In this document: positions 40,801 to 53,121 of the stretch, one piece after another
Layout of the letters: each line of letters opens with the position of its first letter
Position numbering within the stretch: position 1 is the first letter of the stretch
NCBI RefSeq assembly: GCF_024713945.1
Contig: NC_134677.1
Location: 5,025,001-5,089,000 of the forward strand
Reading direction: 5' to 3'
Length of the DNA: 64,000 nt
DNA from: Dermatophagoides farinae
Lineage: Eukaryota > Arthropoda > Arachnida > Sarcoptiformes > Pyroglyphidae
Notes under the pieces: model-generated
What the model was told of the DNA's origin: nothing
Database searches by the model: none
The model's input: only the letters and a program-made list of their open reading frames with translations
Position numbers and translations under genes: made by a program

Positions 40801-43800
40801 ATAGAAAAATGAACATTGAATAAATCTGAATATAATATAGACTAAATTAGGTTGATTTTTTTTTGTTCATCTGTTGAAAATGAGCATATATTGTGATTAA
40901 AGGAATAAAAAAAAAACCACAAAAAAAGCCAAACTCAAATTTGAGATGAATATTGGTTTTTAACAATAAAAAAAAAATCATTTATTCATGTGAATTTAAC
41001 AGTCAAACTGTACTGATGATAGAATTAGAATTTAACATCACAAGGATGATTTAAATAATTAAATGATCATCATCATCAGCAATGGCAACAACAATAATTC
41101 AACTATATACATCAAACAATCAACAAAGTAGATTTAATTTGTTGTACCACAAGTGGGATGAAGATAAAGACTGATAGAGCAAAAAAAGTAAAAAAAAAGA
41201 AATCCAGACGAATACATAAAAAAAAATTTTTGCTGATCAAAGCAAATCATAAATATTGATGTTTGTTTATTATATTCATAAAGTTTATATAATCAATGAA
41301 ATACAAAAAATGAAAAAAAATCTATCTCTCGTTATTGGATTTTCAATCGTTTTTCAAATATTTTGCCCATTTGCCCATTTCGGTTGCTTGGTCAGCAATC
41401 CAAAAAAAAATACTTTATATTTGTGTATTTATGGAAAAAATTGAGGTTACCAGGTTTACAAACAAAACAAATCTTGTTATTTGGTTTGATTGTTTAAAAA
41501 AATTGTGGGAAAAAAATTAACACTGTCATGCAGATTATGAGATTTTTAATAGCTGAATGAAGCTTATTTAGTTTCAATCGTTTCATTTCATTTATTCCTG
41601 GAAATAACAAACAATTCAATTGCCATTTTTATTTCTCAATTCAAGCTCCAGAGTGAGTGTATGTGGGAAATAGAGAGAAAAAAAGATGAAAAAAAGTGGT
41701 ATGTACAAATCCAAACAAATTTCGTATTCCAATATGTTATGCTTCTTGCCTCCGGTCAATTTCGGTCTGTTTTAATTTTGTTGGAGAGAATTTGATCAGA
41801 TTTTCTTCATATGGTCTCTATTTTTGGCGGAATGTCTGCAACTGTTCTCTGACAAAGTAGTGAACAAGTAATAGAATAGTAAAACGAAATTTTTCATTGT
41901 GTATACAGTAGGTACATTTGCTATTTACACTCAGTATTTTAGAATGAATGATGACGATGAAGATGGAAAAAATTATGATAATTTCAGTGTTCAGTAATTA
42001 TGAAACAACCAATTTACCAAGATTGAATCAAAATGAAAAAAAAGTAGACCACAATCTTATGATTCAGTTTTCTGAATCTGAATCTGGAATGTTGTATATG
42101 TAGTATTCTGTTTTAATTTCAATGATAAAATGAAACGCTTAAAGTAAATTCAAATTATCTGGAAAACTTACTTTTCTTTGTCACATTGTGCCATTAAGCT
42201 TATGGAATATTGTCATAGCACAAATATAGAAAGCCAAAAAAAAATTGTAACAAATGAAGAAAAGATTTCTATATATAAATGATTCATTACCGTTAGTCAA
42301 TTTCTCCATTCATTAATCTATCTAATTTTTTCCAAACAAAAAAACTTTTACAATTTATAATGAGATAAAACAACATTGAACATAAATCTGAACATTTCTT
42401 TTCTGTTATTGTTGTATTTGTGTGAGAATCATTTTTTTTTTTGTTGTTGTAGTTCAAAAAAAGATGAAGAAATGAAATCAAAAAAAAAATATTCAACTCA
42501 CAATCCAATGAAAAGACAAACAATGTTTTTTTTCATGCTAGATAGATAAATACCCGTAAGGCTATGTGTATGTGAGTGGATGAGTGTCTATTTGTGAGTA
42601 TATAGGTATACTCATTTTGTTGTAATGGCTTGTTGTTGGAATGACCAGCAGTTTTGATCGTTTGTTTTGATAGATTGTTTGTTTTTTATTCATTTTTTTT
42701 TTTTGATTTTTTTGTTTGTTTTTACACTACAAGCATTTGTATATTGAATTTTTTTTTCTTTGATAGAAATTGGCAGTCAATTCAAAACAATTTCTATTCA
42801 CATCACAATCTATTCAAATATTTCAATATATCACACTTTTTATGATAAACAAAAAAATTAAATCATACTTTTGATTTTGATATATCAATATATCGTTCTA
42901 ACAAAAAGATGAAAATTTGGCAGCCGATTTTTTTTCCTATGCAACCATCGTCAGAAGAAAAAAACCTCAAAAAACTTTTTCTTATTTTTTTTGCCAATCA
43001 AAATTCGAACAACAAAATGTTATTCAATCGGGGCCAAATACGTACACCAATAAAATGACAAAAAAAAACTTTGAAAATATACACAAAAAAAAGTGGTGAG
43101 ACTATGTGTGGAATGGAAAAAAACTTTATTCTATGACATAAAATGAATAAATTCAAAAGATTGATGCATCTGTCATTCATTTTATTTGGCCCCTATTTTT
43201 CAATATTATCGCAACATGAGCTCCTGGTTTTCTAGTTTATTCTGTATATTTTTTTCTCTTGCTTGTGCCCAGAATAGTGGAATTATTTCTCAGTATTTTT
43301 TTTTTAATACTCATCATTCAATTTTCTTATTTTTTTCTGTTCATGTGTGTTTTATGTTTGCTTTTGTGGGAGTGCCACAAAAGGAAATAGAAATTGAAAA
43401 TTTCGATTGAATTCTTATTTCATTATTTCCATTGAATAATAGAAAATGTTGGCTTTACTACATGAATTATGAGTTTATTTCTTATTTATTTCTGCAACTG
43501 AACCAAACAATAAATAGTAAAAAAAAAAAGTTTTTGTGTTGGATTTTCTTTCACCTTATTATGCCAAACAAAAAGTATTCACATTCAATGTGAAATATCA
43601 AATTGATTAAGTTTTCACATATAATGTCCATGAAAGCATTCAATAAAGAACAATTAGATTCAATCCAAATAAACATTAAATTCAAGTATATCTCATCTAA
43701 AACCATTGTTGTTGTTAACCAATATGTGTAGCACATTTTTTATATAATTATATTTTAAATCAAGTCGCCAAAAAAAAAAAAAAGATTTCAGTTGACTTTG

Positions 43801-46800
43801 TTAGTCAAGAGACTGATTTTGATTTCCTGTGTTTTCAAGTGGTTTCTGAATTTACATTGTCATTTTTAATATATTTTATTTTTCCTTTTTTTCCCATCTG
43901 GAATGGATTTAGTTGCTCAATTTTTTATTTAAATTTTTTTTTCGACTGCTTAATGGCATACAAATCCATAGTGTTTTGGTTGTTGACTTTTTTTTTCTTG
44001 TCGATGATTGTGATAAATGCATTCGAAAGTGTAATCCAGGTGTTGAAACGGCTGGTTTCTCTATCAACCAAAGCGAAATTTTAAATTTTTTGTTCAAAAT
44101 AAAAGCATTCATCATCACATTGCTTTTACACTCTATATGCAAACACACACACACACACACTTTTTATCATCAAACATAAAGAACGAGAGTTAGACTTTTG
44201 AATGCAACATGATAATGTATTTTGGATTTCAATAGAATGGAATTTTTCACTTTTAGAGAATATTTTTTTTTTCATTTTATTTTTTGCTGTTCACCATGTG
44301 TGAAATTTTCTATAGAAAAAAACTGCTTCGGATGCTCTATGCTTATACCATTGTTATTTCAGTATCAAATATTTTACATTGAATTATGGATGGAAATCTT
44401 TGAAATTATAAATTCTTATCCATCAATCAATACTATCTATTAGGTTTCATGTGAATAGCTAAAACAATGGCAATTGTATTGTCATATGAAGATGAAAACT
44501 AATTAACCAAACTAATAGTTTACTTATTGATGTTATTTTTTCGAAAAAGCAAAAGCAGTATTCATAATGGTAAACACCTTAATTTGTTTTTTAATTTTTT
44601 CTCTCAACACTTTCTGTCCCATTGCCTTTGAAAAAAAGAATCTTCTCACTTCAACATAATTGAATTGTCATGATAAATTAAAATTGGTTACATCAAGTCC
44701 ACCTTATATACATACTTTTTATTCATATATAACATCATTGAATGATGATGATGATGATGATGATGATCAAGTGATCCATCTAAATGCTCTTTGAATTATC
44801 AATTTCTAATATTGTAAGCACTATATAGATAAGTTTATGCTTTATTCATGTTAATTATTAATATGAAAATAGCAATTATGATCAAGATAATTCATTCGTA
44901 AAGCAGAATTCATACTGAATCTTGGTACAGAAAAAAAATACTCTAATGGGCATTATATTCAATATTCATTAATTTTTTATATCATTCCATTATTATTTTC
45001 ATTCCTATGTCTATCTATTGTAGATGTATCTGATCCATAGATTGTTTAATATCAAACAAAATAATGTACGTGTTATTTTTCCACATTATTTCTTTTCAAT
45101 CATCGATAAAAACATTAGTTTATTAGTGTATAAAAATCTGTTTTCTTTTCTCTTTGTTTTGTATTCACCATTTCTAAAATTCTGTTCAGTATATCTAATT
45201 ATTGTAAAGTCATCTACATCAAAAAACAAAGGCACGCACACACGTAATCATAATGAAAAGAAATCAAATTGAACGTTTCCAATTTGCTTCCATTCAAGTC
45301 GTTTAAATTTTTTTTGTGTGCCTGTAACGAATTCGTTGATTAGCAATCACAGAATCATCTAAAAAAAACCATTCAAATTGACTGTGTGAAATTGGAAACA
45401 ATCACGAAATAAAAAAAAATACAAAACATATAATCAACTCTGTTATAGTGTATCATTCTACAAAAAAATAAATAAATAAAATAAAAAAAGAATCTGAATA
45501 ATTCATCTTAAACGTCGAAAAAAAAATTCCATTCCTCGAAGGAATGTTGTTGTCGTTTTGATGTCAAATTTTAAAATTCACTTCACTTTCATTCTACCTT
45601 CATTCTCTAGAGAGCATCACATAGTTTTCGTTTTTTTTGGTCATATATGTTCTATCCATCTTCATCGTTGTGTTGATTTTGCTGATTTTGTCAAATTTGT
45701 TTTCTCCATTTTATTGGGCGATGATTGGGCCAAACAAAATTTTTTTTCATTCGTTACATTCATTTGATCATTTACTTGATTACTATTGTTGTTTATACAT
45801 TTATAAATTTTGGATGTTTTCATTAGTTTGTCACTTCAGTTTTTTGTATTGAAAGAAAATTGGAACTGAATAAAATAAATCAGATGATTTTATTTTAAAT
45901 CATTGCTTCATTAGAAGTAGAGCGTGGTTTAGGATTATTATAACCCTTCTGGCTCATTATTTTATTTGTTTTCAATTATTTTATTCATCGATTGTGATTA
46001 TTGATCCAATCATCATGGCAGAATCGTCACCATTTTTTTCAAATTGAGAAAAAAAAATTCTGCCATAGCTTGGCATAGTGAAGATAAAATAATTTCGAAT
46101 TTCATTTTCCGGCATACGATAGTTCTGATGATCAAACATTGAACAGAATAAAAGTTTGTTTTGGAAAGCTTTTGGAAATCATAGCTTAATTTGAAAAGTT
46201 CATTGATTGACTTTTTTTTCTCATTTCTCTCTCCATAGCTTTCCATAGAATTCTATAATTAAACTCTTTCAATTTTTGCTACCTTTAATGATGATGATGG
46301 TGATGTTAGTTTTTTTTATTATTTGTACGATAATTAAGGGAAAAATAGAAATTCAAATTATTCTATATGAAAGTTGGCTTGATTTAATGAAAAACAAAAT
46401 TCCTTTACATAGATGCATGAACGGACATTAAATTAATCAATTAATCTAGACAACTTTTATTTTTTCTTGTTTGCAAATGTCATTTCAAATCAAAAAAAAA
46501 AAAAAAACATTCAAGTCAATCAACAAGATGTAATGCAGCATGGATCTAAAAGGTTCATCTAGTTAATGTCTAAGGCAAACAGAGTGAAAATTCTAAACAA
46601 AAAAAAATTCTATCTGTCAATCTGTGATACAATTCTGATTTTATTAGTTGAAAAGGCTAATTTTTCATTCCAATGAACTCGATTCGATTATTATTTGACG
46701 GTTTTTCAACCTTTCTTTCTCTTTTTTTTATAATAATTTATCTTTTCCCGGGTTTTCCTTAAATACTCAATAAGATGAATTCATTCATTTATTATGTCAC

Positions 46801-49317
46801 CAAAAACAAAAATTAGTAGAATAAATAAGTTGACTACCATTAAAACAAAGAGATGAGACAAATAACGAGAATTTGTTTGAGCTTCTCATTCTTTTAAGTA
46901 CAGGACGACATCGACAACAACGATTCATTTTAATTCAACTAAATAGACAAAGACATTATTTTGTCCTGAATTCACTGTTTACAGCCCAGAAATATATAAA
47001 GCTAATTAATAATTAATCAATCATTTTTATTTTCCACTATTTAGTATATGGACAATGATAGTCATAACGATAGCAACAACAACAACAACAAAATCTCACC
47101 AACACCAATTTTTCAAAATCAACGAGAATGAACAATTCTATGATAATCATCATCATTTCATCATACGATTCGACATACAAATGAATGGATATTGGTCTCG
47201 TAAATCACTCTTTTTTTGTGTTTCGAATTGCAAGTTCAATTATGCTCGTGGTTTTTTTTTCGGTGACTATTATCATTATTATCATTACTATTACTATCAT
47301 TATTGTTATTAGTATTTTAACAATGTTTTTAGTTGATTAATGGATTAATATGAACATTGAATTTGTTATAGAATAGTAGATATATAATATATATAAAAAA
47401 TGGCCATCATCATCATCACTTTTATCATAATGATCATGCGTAGATTTTTCTTTTTCTAATTTTTTCCATTTACCATTGTCAATGATATAAATAATAATCA
47501 ATAAAAAAAAAATAGAATAATAACGATTTTTTAAAGCAAAGATAACTATCATTATCATCATCATCATCATTGTTCATTGTTCGTCTTTGAGAATAGAGAA
47601 AATGGTTTTATTTTTCAAGCTACTGTTAATGTTATCCATAAATAGTATATATTATGAATAAATTCTAAATCGAGTAAAAATAATAAAATGAAATGAGATT
47701 TGCTTTTTTTCCTCCTATTTTTTCTTGTATACTATATAGGCGTGGTTGTTGTTGTTGTTGTTGTTGTTGTTATTTATTTGTCATTATCCCAAAAAAAACG
47801 ATCATATTCTAACAAAAAAAAAAAAAAAAACAATAACCATCAAAAAAAAATCTTCCATTTCTTTGAAAATGCCAATGAAAGGGATATCTAACGATATATT
47901 ATACGTTTACACTATTCAAAGTTGATATGTTGCCCAATGGTGAAGACAGTTGTTGTCATTTAGTTAATATAACCCGTCATTCAGTCAAATGTGTGTGTGT
48001 GTGTGTGTAATAGACCAACAAAATAACGTTTCAAAAAAAACAAGAAAAAAAAATAAAACACAAACATCAACATCAGTATCATCAACATCGACAGTATAGA
48101 ATCTGAAATTTCCTCATTTCATATTTTTGTTTTTGTTGCTGATGTTTCTGCTGTATTTTAAAAGAAAACAGGATATGTAGAGATGGAAAAAATTTTGGCT
48201 AGTTCTATGAGAATCACGTTTATATGAGAATAAAATGTTCATCGTTGTTGTTGTTGTTGTTATAGCTATTGGTATTCTGTAAATAATGATGGTGGTACAC
48301 AATTCACAAACGGAATTTTTTTTTCTTCATCCACAGCATGGTCTGTTTTTTATCGTGTATTTATTTTTCTCAAATTTTCTTCTCTATTCTAGCTTTTTTG
48401 ATTCAATTCGATATTTTTCGTTATCGTCATTGGTTTTCACTCTTTCTACTCACTCTAATGGTCTTAGGCCTTGTGGTAGAACCGTACAAAAAAAAAAAAA
48501 AAAATGAAAACAATGGCTCATTTTATCGTTCCAGCTTGAAGTTTTCATTATATTTGCCGTTCTTTTTCCATTATTAATTTACAATGAAATTTGCCTTTTT
48601 CTCATTATAGCGATTCTAAAATTAAATTCAATCATAAACTTTTGAGTTTGCATATATATATAGAATTGAATCAAATTTTACAAATAAAAAAATAAAATAA
48701 ACTTGGATAATTTGTTTCCTTCATTTGTGTTTTCTACTAATTCTTTGTTTATAAATTTTTTTTTCCAAATTGAAAAAAAATGGTATGCCACCGGAAATTT
48801 GAGCCAGTCGACTGCTTATTTTTCTATTTGTTATTATTCGGCCAAAAAAACTGATTTTATTGTTGTTGTTGTTGTCATTGAAAACAACATGGAATATTTT
48901 CATTGTAATGTTAACGATAATAGCAAAATGATAATAATTTCAACAAAAATAAAAAAAAAACTTTTTTTTTCTATTCTTGTTTGTTCATTTTCTATTTGAA
49001 AAAAATGCTAATGATGACAAAAATGGAAAAGAATGTTTGACTTGTTTGTTTCGATTTGTTCTACTTTTTTTCTTTGTTAATAGTTTGTGGTCGCCGCTAT
49101 GGTTGCTATCCATTTTTTTTCTGTTCATACTGTTAGATTCACTGTTTTCAACTATATTGTACTAGCTTTTTTTTCTTGGGCCACGAATATTTTTTTTTAT
49201 TTTCGTTCTGCCTTTTTTTTCATTTCATTACTTTCGATGATTTTTTTTTTTTTTTGGTTTCGTCATTTTAAATGTTCTTTCGTCATATGATTTTATTTAA
49301 GGATCCATACACATACG
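25881..49317. other. Long non-coding AT-rich stretch
   Basis: No gene recognised in about 23 kb. It contains (CA)n or (GT)n runs at 39487-39510, 40024-40042, 44143-44160 and 47991-48008, (GAT)n at 44742-44767 and (GTT)n at 48243-48261. Long A runs occur at 33054-33072 and about 37775-37792. TATACAATACAATAC occurs twice, near 30006 and 30176. A 7+1+7 palindrome is at 27326-27340, and a CATTCCT / AGGAATG stem-loop at 45530-45546. The frames present are short and low-complexity. Confidence 0.5.
39487..39510. repeat. (TG)n microsatellite
   Basis: Twelve uninterrupted TG units. Confidence 0.9.
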
Positions 49318-49340
49318 CACACACACACACACACACACAC
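49318..49340. repeat. (CA)n microsatellite, left member of an inverted pair
   Basis: About 11 CA units. A (GT)n run lies 200 bp to the right at 49540-49565. The two are complementary and both are bordered on the inside by CG and an A/T run. Confidence 0.85.
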
Positions 49341-49539
49341 CGTAATTGTTTTTTTTTCATAAATGAACAACTGTTGTTGTTTTTGACAACAACCAAAAAA
49401 AAAAAATTTACAAAAATAAATGATGAATGATTTTACAAAATGAGCAAAGTGAAATTTTTGTCATAAGAATTTGCTATACCAAAATATAAAAATGACTGTG
49501 TTTAATAAATGACAATGAAATGTGGAATAAAAAAAAACC

Positions 49540-49565
49540 GTGTGTGTGTGTGTGTGTGTGTGTGT
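49540..49565. repeat. (GT)n microsatellite, right member of an inverted pair
   Basis: Thirteen GT units, complementary to the (CA)n run at 49318-49340, so the two could pair in single-stranded DNA or RNA. Confidence 0.9.
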
Positions 49566-50879
49566 CAAGAACATAAATGTATTGTATTTTTATACAATTA
49601 CAATTTTGCTATTGCTAAACAGATCTGCTACTTCAAATGTAGCAATCAGAAAGTATCTGAAATTCTTTGAACAGGTAACAAAAAATATAACTATAAACTG
49701 AGAATAATAAAACAGATTATTTTTTGCAGCATATAAACAAACACTTATCAAAACTAATCAATTTGGATATAAAAATAAAAGGAAATAACTGAAATTGACT
49801 TTAAAATGTTGGCAACTTTTTTTCCTACGTTCAAATTGGTTTAAGCATTTTTTTTTCGTTATCATAATTATCATTGATTTGACAGTCGGTTGTCATTCTA
49901 GAAAAAACAATCAAATAAAAAGCAATAAGACAACAACAAAAAAAAAAAAAAATAAATTCCATGACTTTAACAAGGTCGAAAAAACAAAACAAAACAAAAC
50001 ATCCCAAATTCGATCAAATTCAATGGGACAGCGAAAAAAGATTTATATAAAATAAAAAAAACAGAATCATTCTCCACTATAGTCTTACATTTATTTCTCT
50101 GATCACAATTTCTGTATTGAAAGCAATAAAATACAGTCTTAAAAGATGAAATTGAAGTAAAAAAAGCATGCTCGCTACTGGACATGTGGACAATACCCAT
50201 AGCCAAGATTGGGCGATATGAAACATAGAAATTTTATTTTATTTTATTTTATTTTTATTTGTTTGTGTTCGTCATGTTCAAGAAATGATGATGATGATGA
50301 GGATGAAAAAAAGAAAAAAAAAAGAAGAATTGAATCTGATCGAAATTGGCAATAATCGGTTACAAAGCAATAGAAAAAAAAGAAGAAAAACTACTTTAAT
50401 GTTTCAATAGACATAAAATGACGGTATAGAGCGTATGGTTAAAATGTTTCGAATTTTTTTTTCAACAAACAATTCTTCTAAACGATTGATTCTAATATTT
50501 TTTTTTCGTTACATTTTTGTTCATATATCAGATGGTTGAGTGTTCAAATCACGTCCGGTCACCAATATGTAGTGACTCAATTGTTGACTACATACATTCG
50601 AATAATTATAAAGCATATTTACATTTACGGTTGGCTCGATTTAAGGTTCATCATTAATGATGTTACCACGTCATCACATTCTATTATTTAGTTTCAACGG
50701 AAATCATTTGATTCAGTTCATTACTGGTTTTCTATTGTTGTACAGGATTTTAAATCCATTTCAATCTACATGATTGGAAAAACACATAAACACAAGACAC
50801 ACACACATACACACACACGCACACGAAAAATTGTCTAACAATTTTTTTTCATTTTGTTTCAATAGCCCTTTTTTTCTAG
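49566..50879. other. Non-coding stretch with pentanucleotide repeats
   Basis: Contains (AAAAC)4 at 49981-50000 and, 230 bp on, an (ATTTT)n run at about 50231-50255. A weak tRNA-like remnant is at 50527-50563. No coding gene recognised. Confidence 0.5.
50527..50563 (+). repeat. Possible tRNA-derived remnant (SINE-like)
   Basis: ATCAGATGGTTGAGTG resembles a tRNA D-arm (A box). It runs directly into TTCAAATCACGTCCGGTCAC, which resembles a T-arm and acceptor end (B box). The anticodon arm and 5' acceptor strand are missing and the T stem does not pair well, so this is not a functional tRNA. A chance resemblance is quite possible. Confidence 0.2.
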
Positions 50880-51005
50880 ATACCCTAAAATCGCGACTAT
50901 AAGACGCAGATATTTTTTCCCCATATAAATTAACTATTATGCATATGGATATTTTTTAGCTTTTTTTTGTATAAGATGCATCTTATAGCCGCAATTTCAG
51001 GGTAT
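50880..51005. mobile_element. Candidate mariner/pogo-type MITE (126 bp)
   Basis: Two 29-bp arms, 50880-50908 and 50977-51005, are inverted copies with about four mismatches; each begins ATACCCT with TA at the junction. The shared core CTATAAGA and the TA edge fit a Tc1/mariner-superfamily (pogo/Tigger-like) non-autonomous element. Inside are two copies of GATATTTTTT and an exact 16-bp palindrome, ATAAGATGCATCTTAT (50971-50986), overlapping the right arm. No coding capacity. Confidence 0.6.
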
Positions 51006-52555
51006 TTTCATATTCACCTATGGGATTTACTACACTCAAACAAACGAAAAAATCCATACATTCATCGTTACAAATTTATTCAACGACAAAAAAAATGAAT
51101 GGATAAAAAAAAGAGAATAATATATAGTGAAAAAAAAATCAAAATGCTTGCCGGAATCGTACATATCAATAACATTTTTACACACTAGCAAAACAAAACA
51201 AGAAAAAAAACCAAATTAAAGATAGGCCAATAAAAAACAAATAGTTTGTTGTCTGACAGGATGTTGAATTTGTGTTTTGACTAACGTAATCGGAAAACTG
51301 TTTGATTGTTTGTGTATTTATGTTTCTCATTTTTATTTAATCAATGTATGTATTGTGAATATTGTCAACGGAAATTTTGAAAACTCACCAAATTTATTTT
51401 GAAAAAAAAATTTAAAATAAATAGTGTATTCGTTTGAAACATAATATAAATATATAATATATTTTGTTGAAGTGGTTGGCGTCAATTATATATGTCGCAA
51501 ATCTATGAATAATTTTTCAAAATTATCGCACACGTAGAGAAAATTTTGAATATTAAATTGAAAATTTGAATCAAAACGAATAGAATAGAAGAATAAACTG
51601 GAAGAAAATGAGAGGAAAAAATTATATGATGATGATGATGTTGGCTATAATAATTAATGATGATGATGATGATCACGATGATAAGAAATAAACTTTAAAA
51701 AATGAAAGATGGAAAAAAAATTATAAATGTGAATTTTTGAATTTTCAATGAGCACCAGAATAATCACATCAATAATGAATTTTTCATTACATTTCGTTCA
51801 TTTCTCATTTTCGCACAAGTCACAGAGAAAGACGTAATCATCAAATATATGATATTGAAATGATGATTTTTTTTTCTTCAAATAATTTTAGAATGAAAGA
51901 AGGGAAAAAATTATTTCATCATCAAAAATACCAAAAAAAATTTCAAATGAAAGAAAAAAAAATCAAATCAATATTATTCATGTGATAACGACTAGAATTG
52001 ATGATTATGTTGACAAATACAATTCATGAATATATCAAATGCATAAAACATACACATACAAACACAATTCACATCACCTACACAAACGTAGATGATTTCA
52101 TAGTGAAGAAAAAAAAAAGAATGAAGATAATAACCGTATCTACATTGACCATTAGAAAAATTAACAAAACCTTTCAAACAAATCAACCTGATGAATATTG
52201 TTTGATCATTGCATAAGACATGCAAATAATCATCATTATTATTATTTTAATTAGTTGTCAATCTCATTGATCAGCAAGCACATTTTCAACATTTAAAGAG
52301 AAAAAAAAACAACCAAAGAAACATAAAAGGCAGAAACAAAATAGAAAGATTTAATCTGATCCGTATATTCATTTTGTTATGCTAAACGATTGAAGAAAAT
52401 GAATCTACCGCCAAAGTGAAAACTTGAACGAGGATAAAAAGTTTTTTTTGGGCACAATGATGCTGATTATAATGATCATGATGTTGATGAAAATGTGTAT
52501 GTATGTGTGTTGTGTAGTTAGAAAATAGAAGAATATAAATGAAAAATAAAATCGA
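51006..52555. other. Non-coding AT-rich stretch
   Basis: No gene recognised. GAT trinucleotide runs lie near 51627-51672. The rest is A/T runs and short low-complexity frames. Confidence 0.5.
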
Positions 52556-53121
52556 AACTAAACAGCCCGAATCAGGTCCCAGCCACTACTTTCTTTCTCT
52601 TTCTCTCTCTCTGTCTTACTATCTTACTATTGGGAAACCGCGCAACGCATGAACACAAAATATTTGAAAATTTGGACCCAAGAATATAGAGAATCTGTTG
52701 TTGTCGTCAGTTGTCGACGCCGAAATGGATCCTCGAAGTATCGTTGCTTCTGCTGCTGTTGTTGTTCATGTTGTTGTTGATGTTGATGATGATGATGATG
52801 ATGATGAGAATATTGAATAGATAGAAAAGTTGTACGAGAAATAGAATTACGAAAAAATAGGGAGCTCGAGATTCAACATTCTTTGGAATCTTTTTTCTCT
52901 TTGTTGGGGGAAAGGAACAAGTAAACCGAACCGAATACAATCGAATGTCTATAAAATGTGTAGAGGTTCATTTCTTGAATGTCTGACGGGGCCTGATATT
53001 CGAACCGAAACGAAATCGCGCATTCGTCTCTAACCTATTCGTCGACTCTCCATAGCCATGAGGGTTGGGTTGATGAGGGTGGATTGTGAGGATCATCATC
53101 ATCATCATCATCTCAACCCAC
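52556..53121. promoter_or_regulatory. CpG-richer block, candidate promoter / first-exon region
   Basis: By eye about 25 CpG occur between 52560 and 53060, far more than in neighbouring sequence. A pyrimidine-rich tract (52588-52620) precedes GAAACCGCGCAACGCATG, and CpGs recur to 53045. On the + strand an ATG at about 52724 in a fair context opens a 31-codon frame, MDPRSIVASAAVVVHVV followed by Val/Asp and an Asp run, ending at a TAG. That could be a short upstream frame, a mis-spliced first exon or nothing. It may be the distal promoter of the minus-strand receptor or of an unseen transcript. Direction cannot be fixed from sequence. Confidence 0.3.
52784..52807. repeat. (GAT)n microsatellite
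   Basis: Eight GAT units inside the CpG-richer block. They encode the Asp run of the small + strand frame. Confidence 0.85.
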
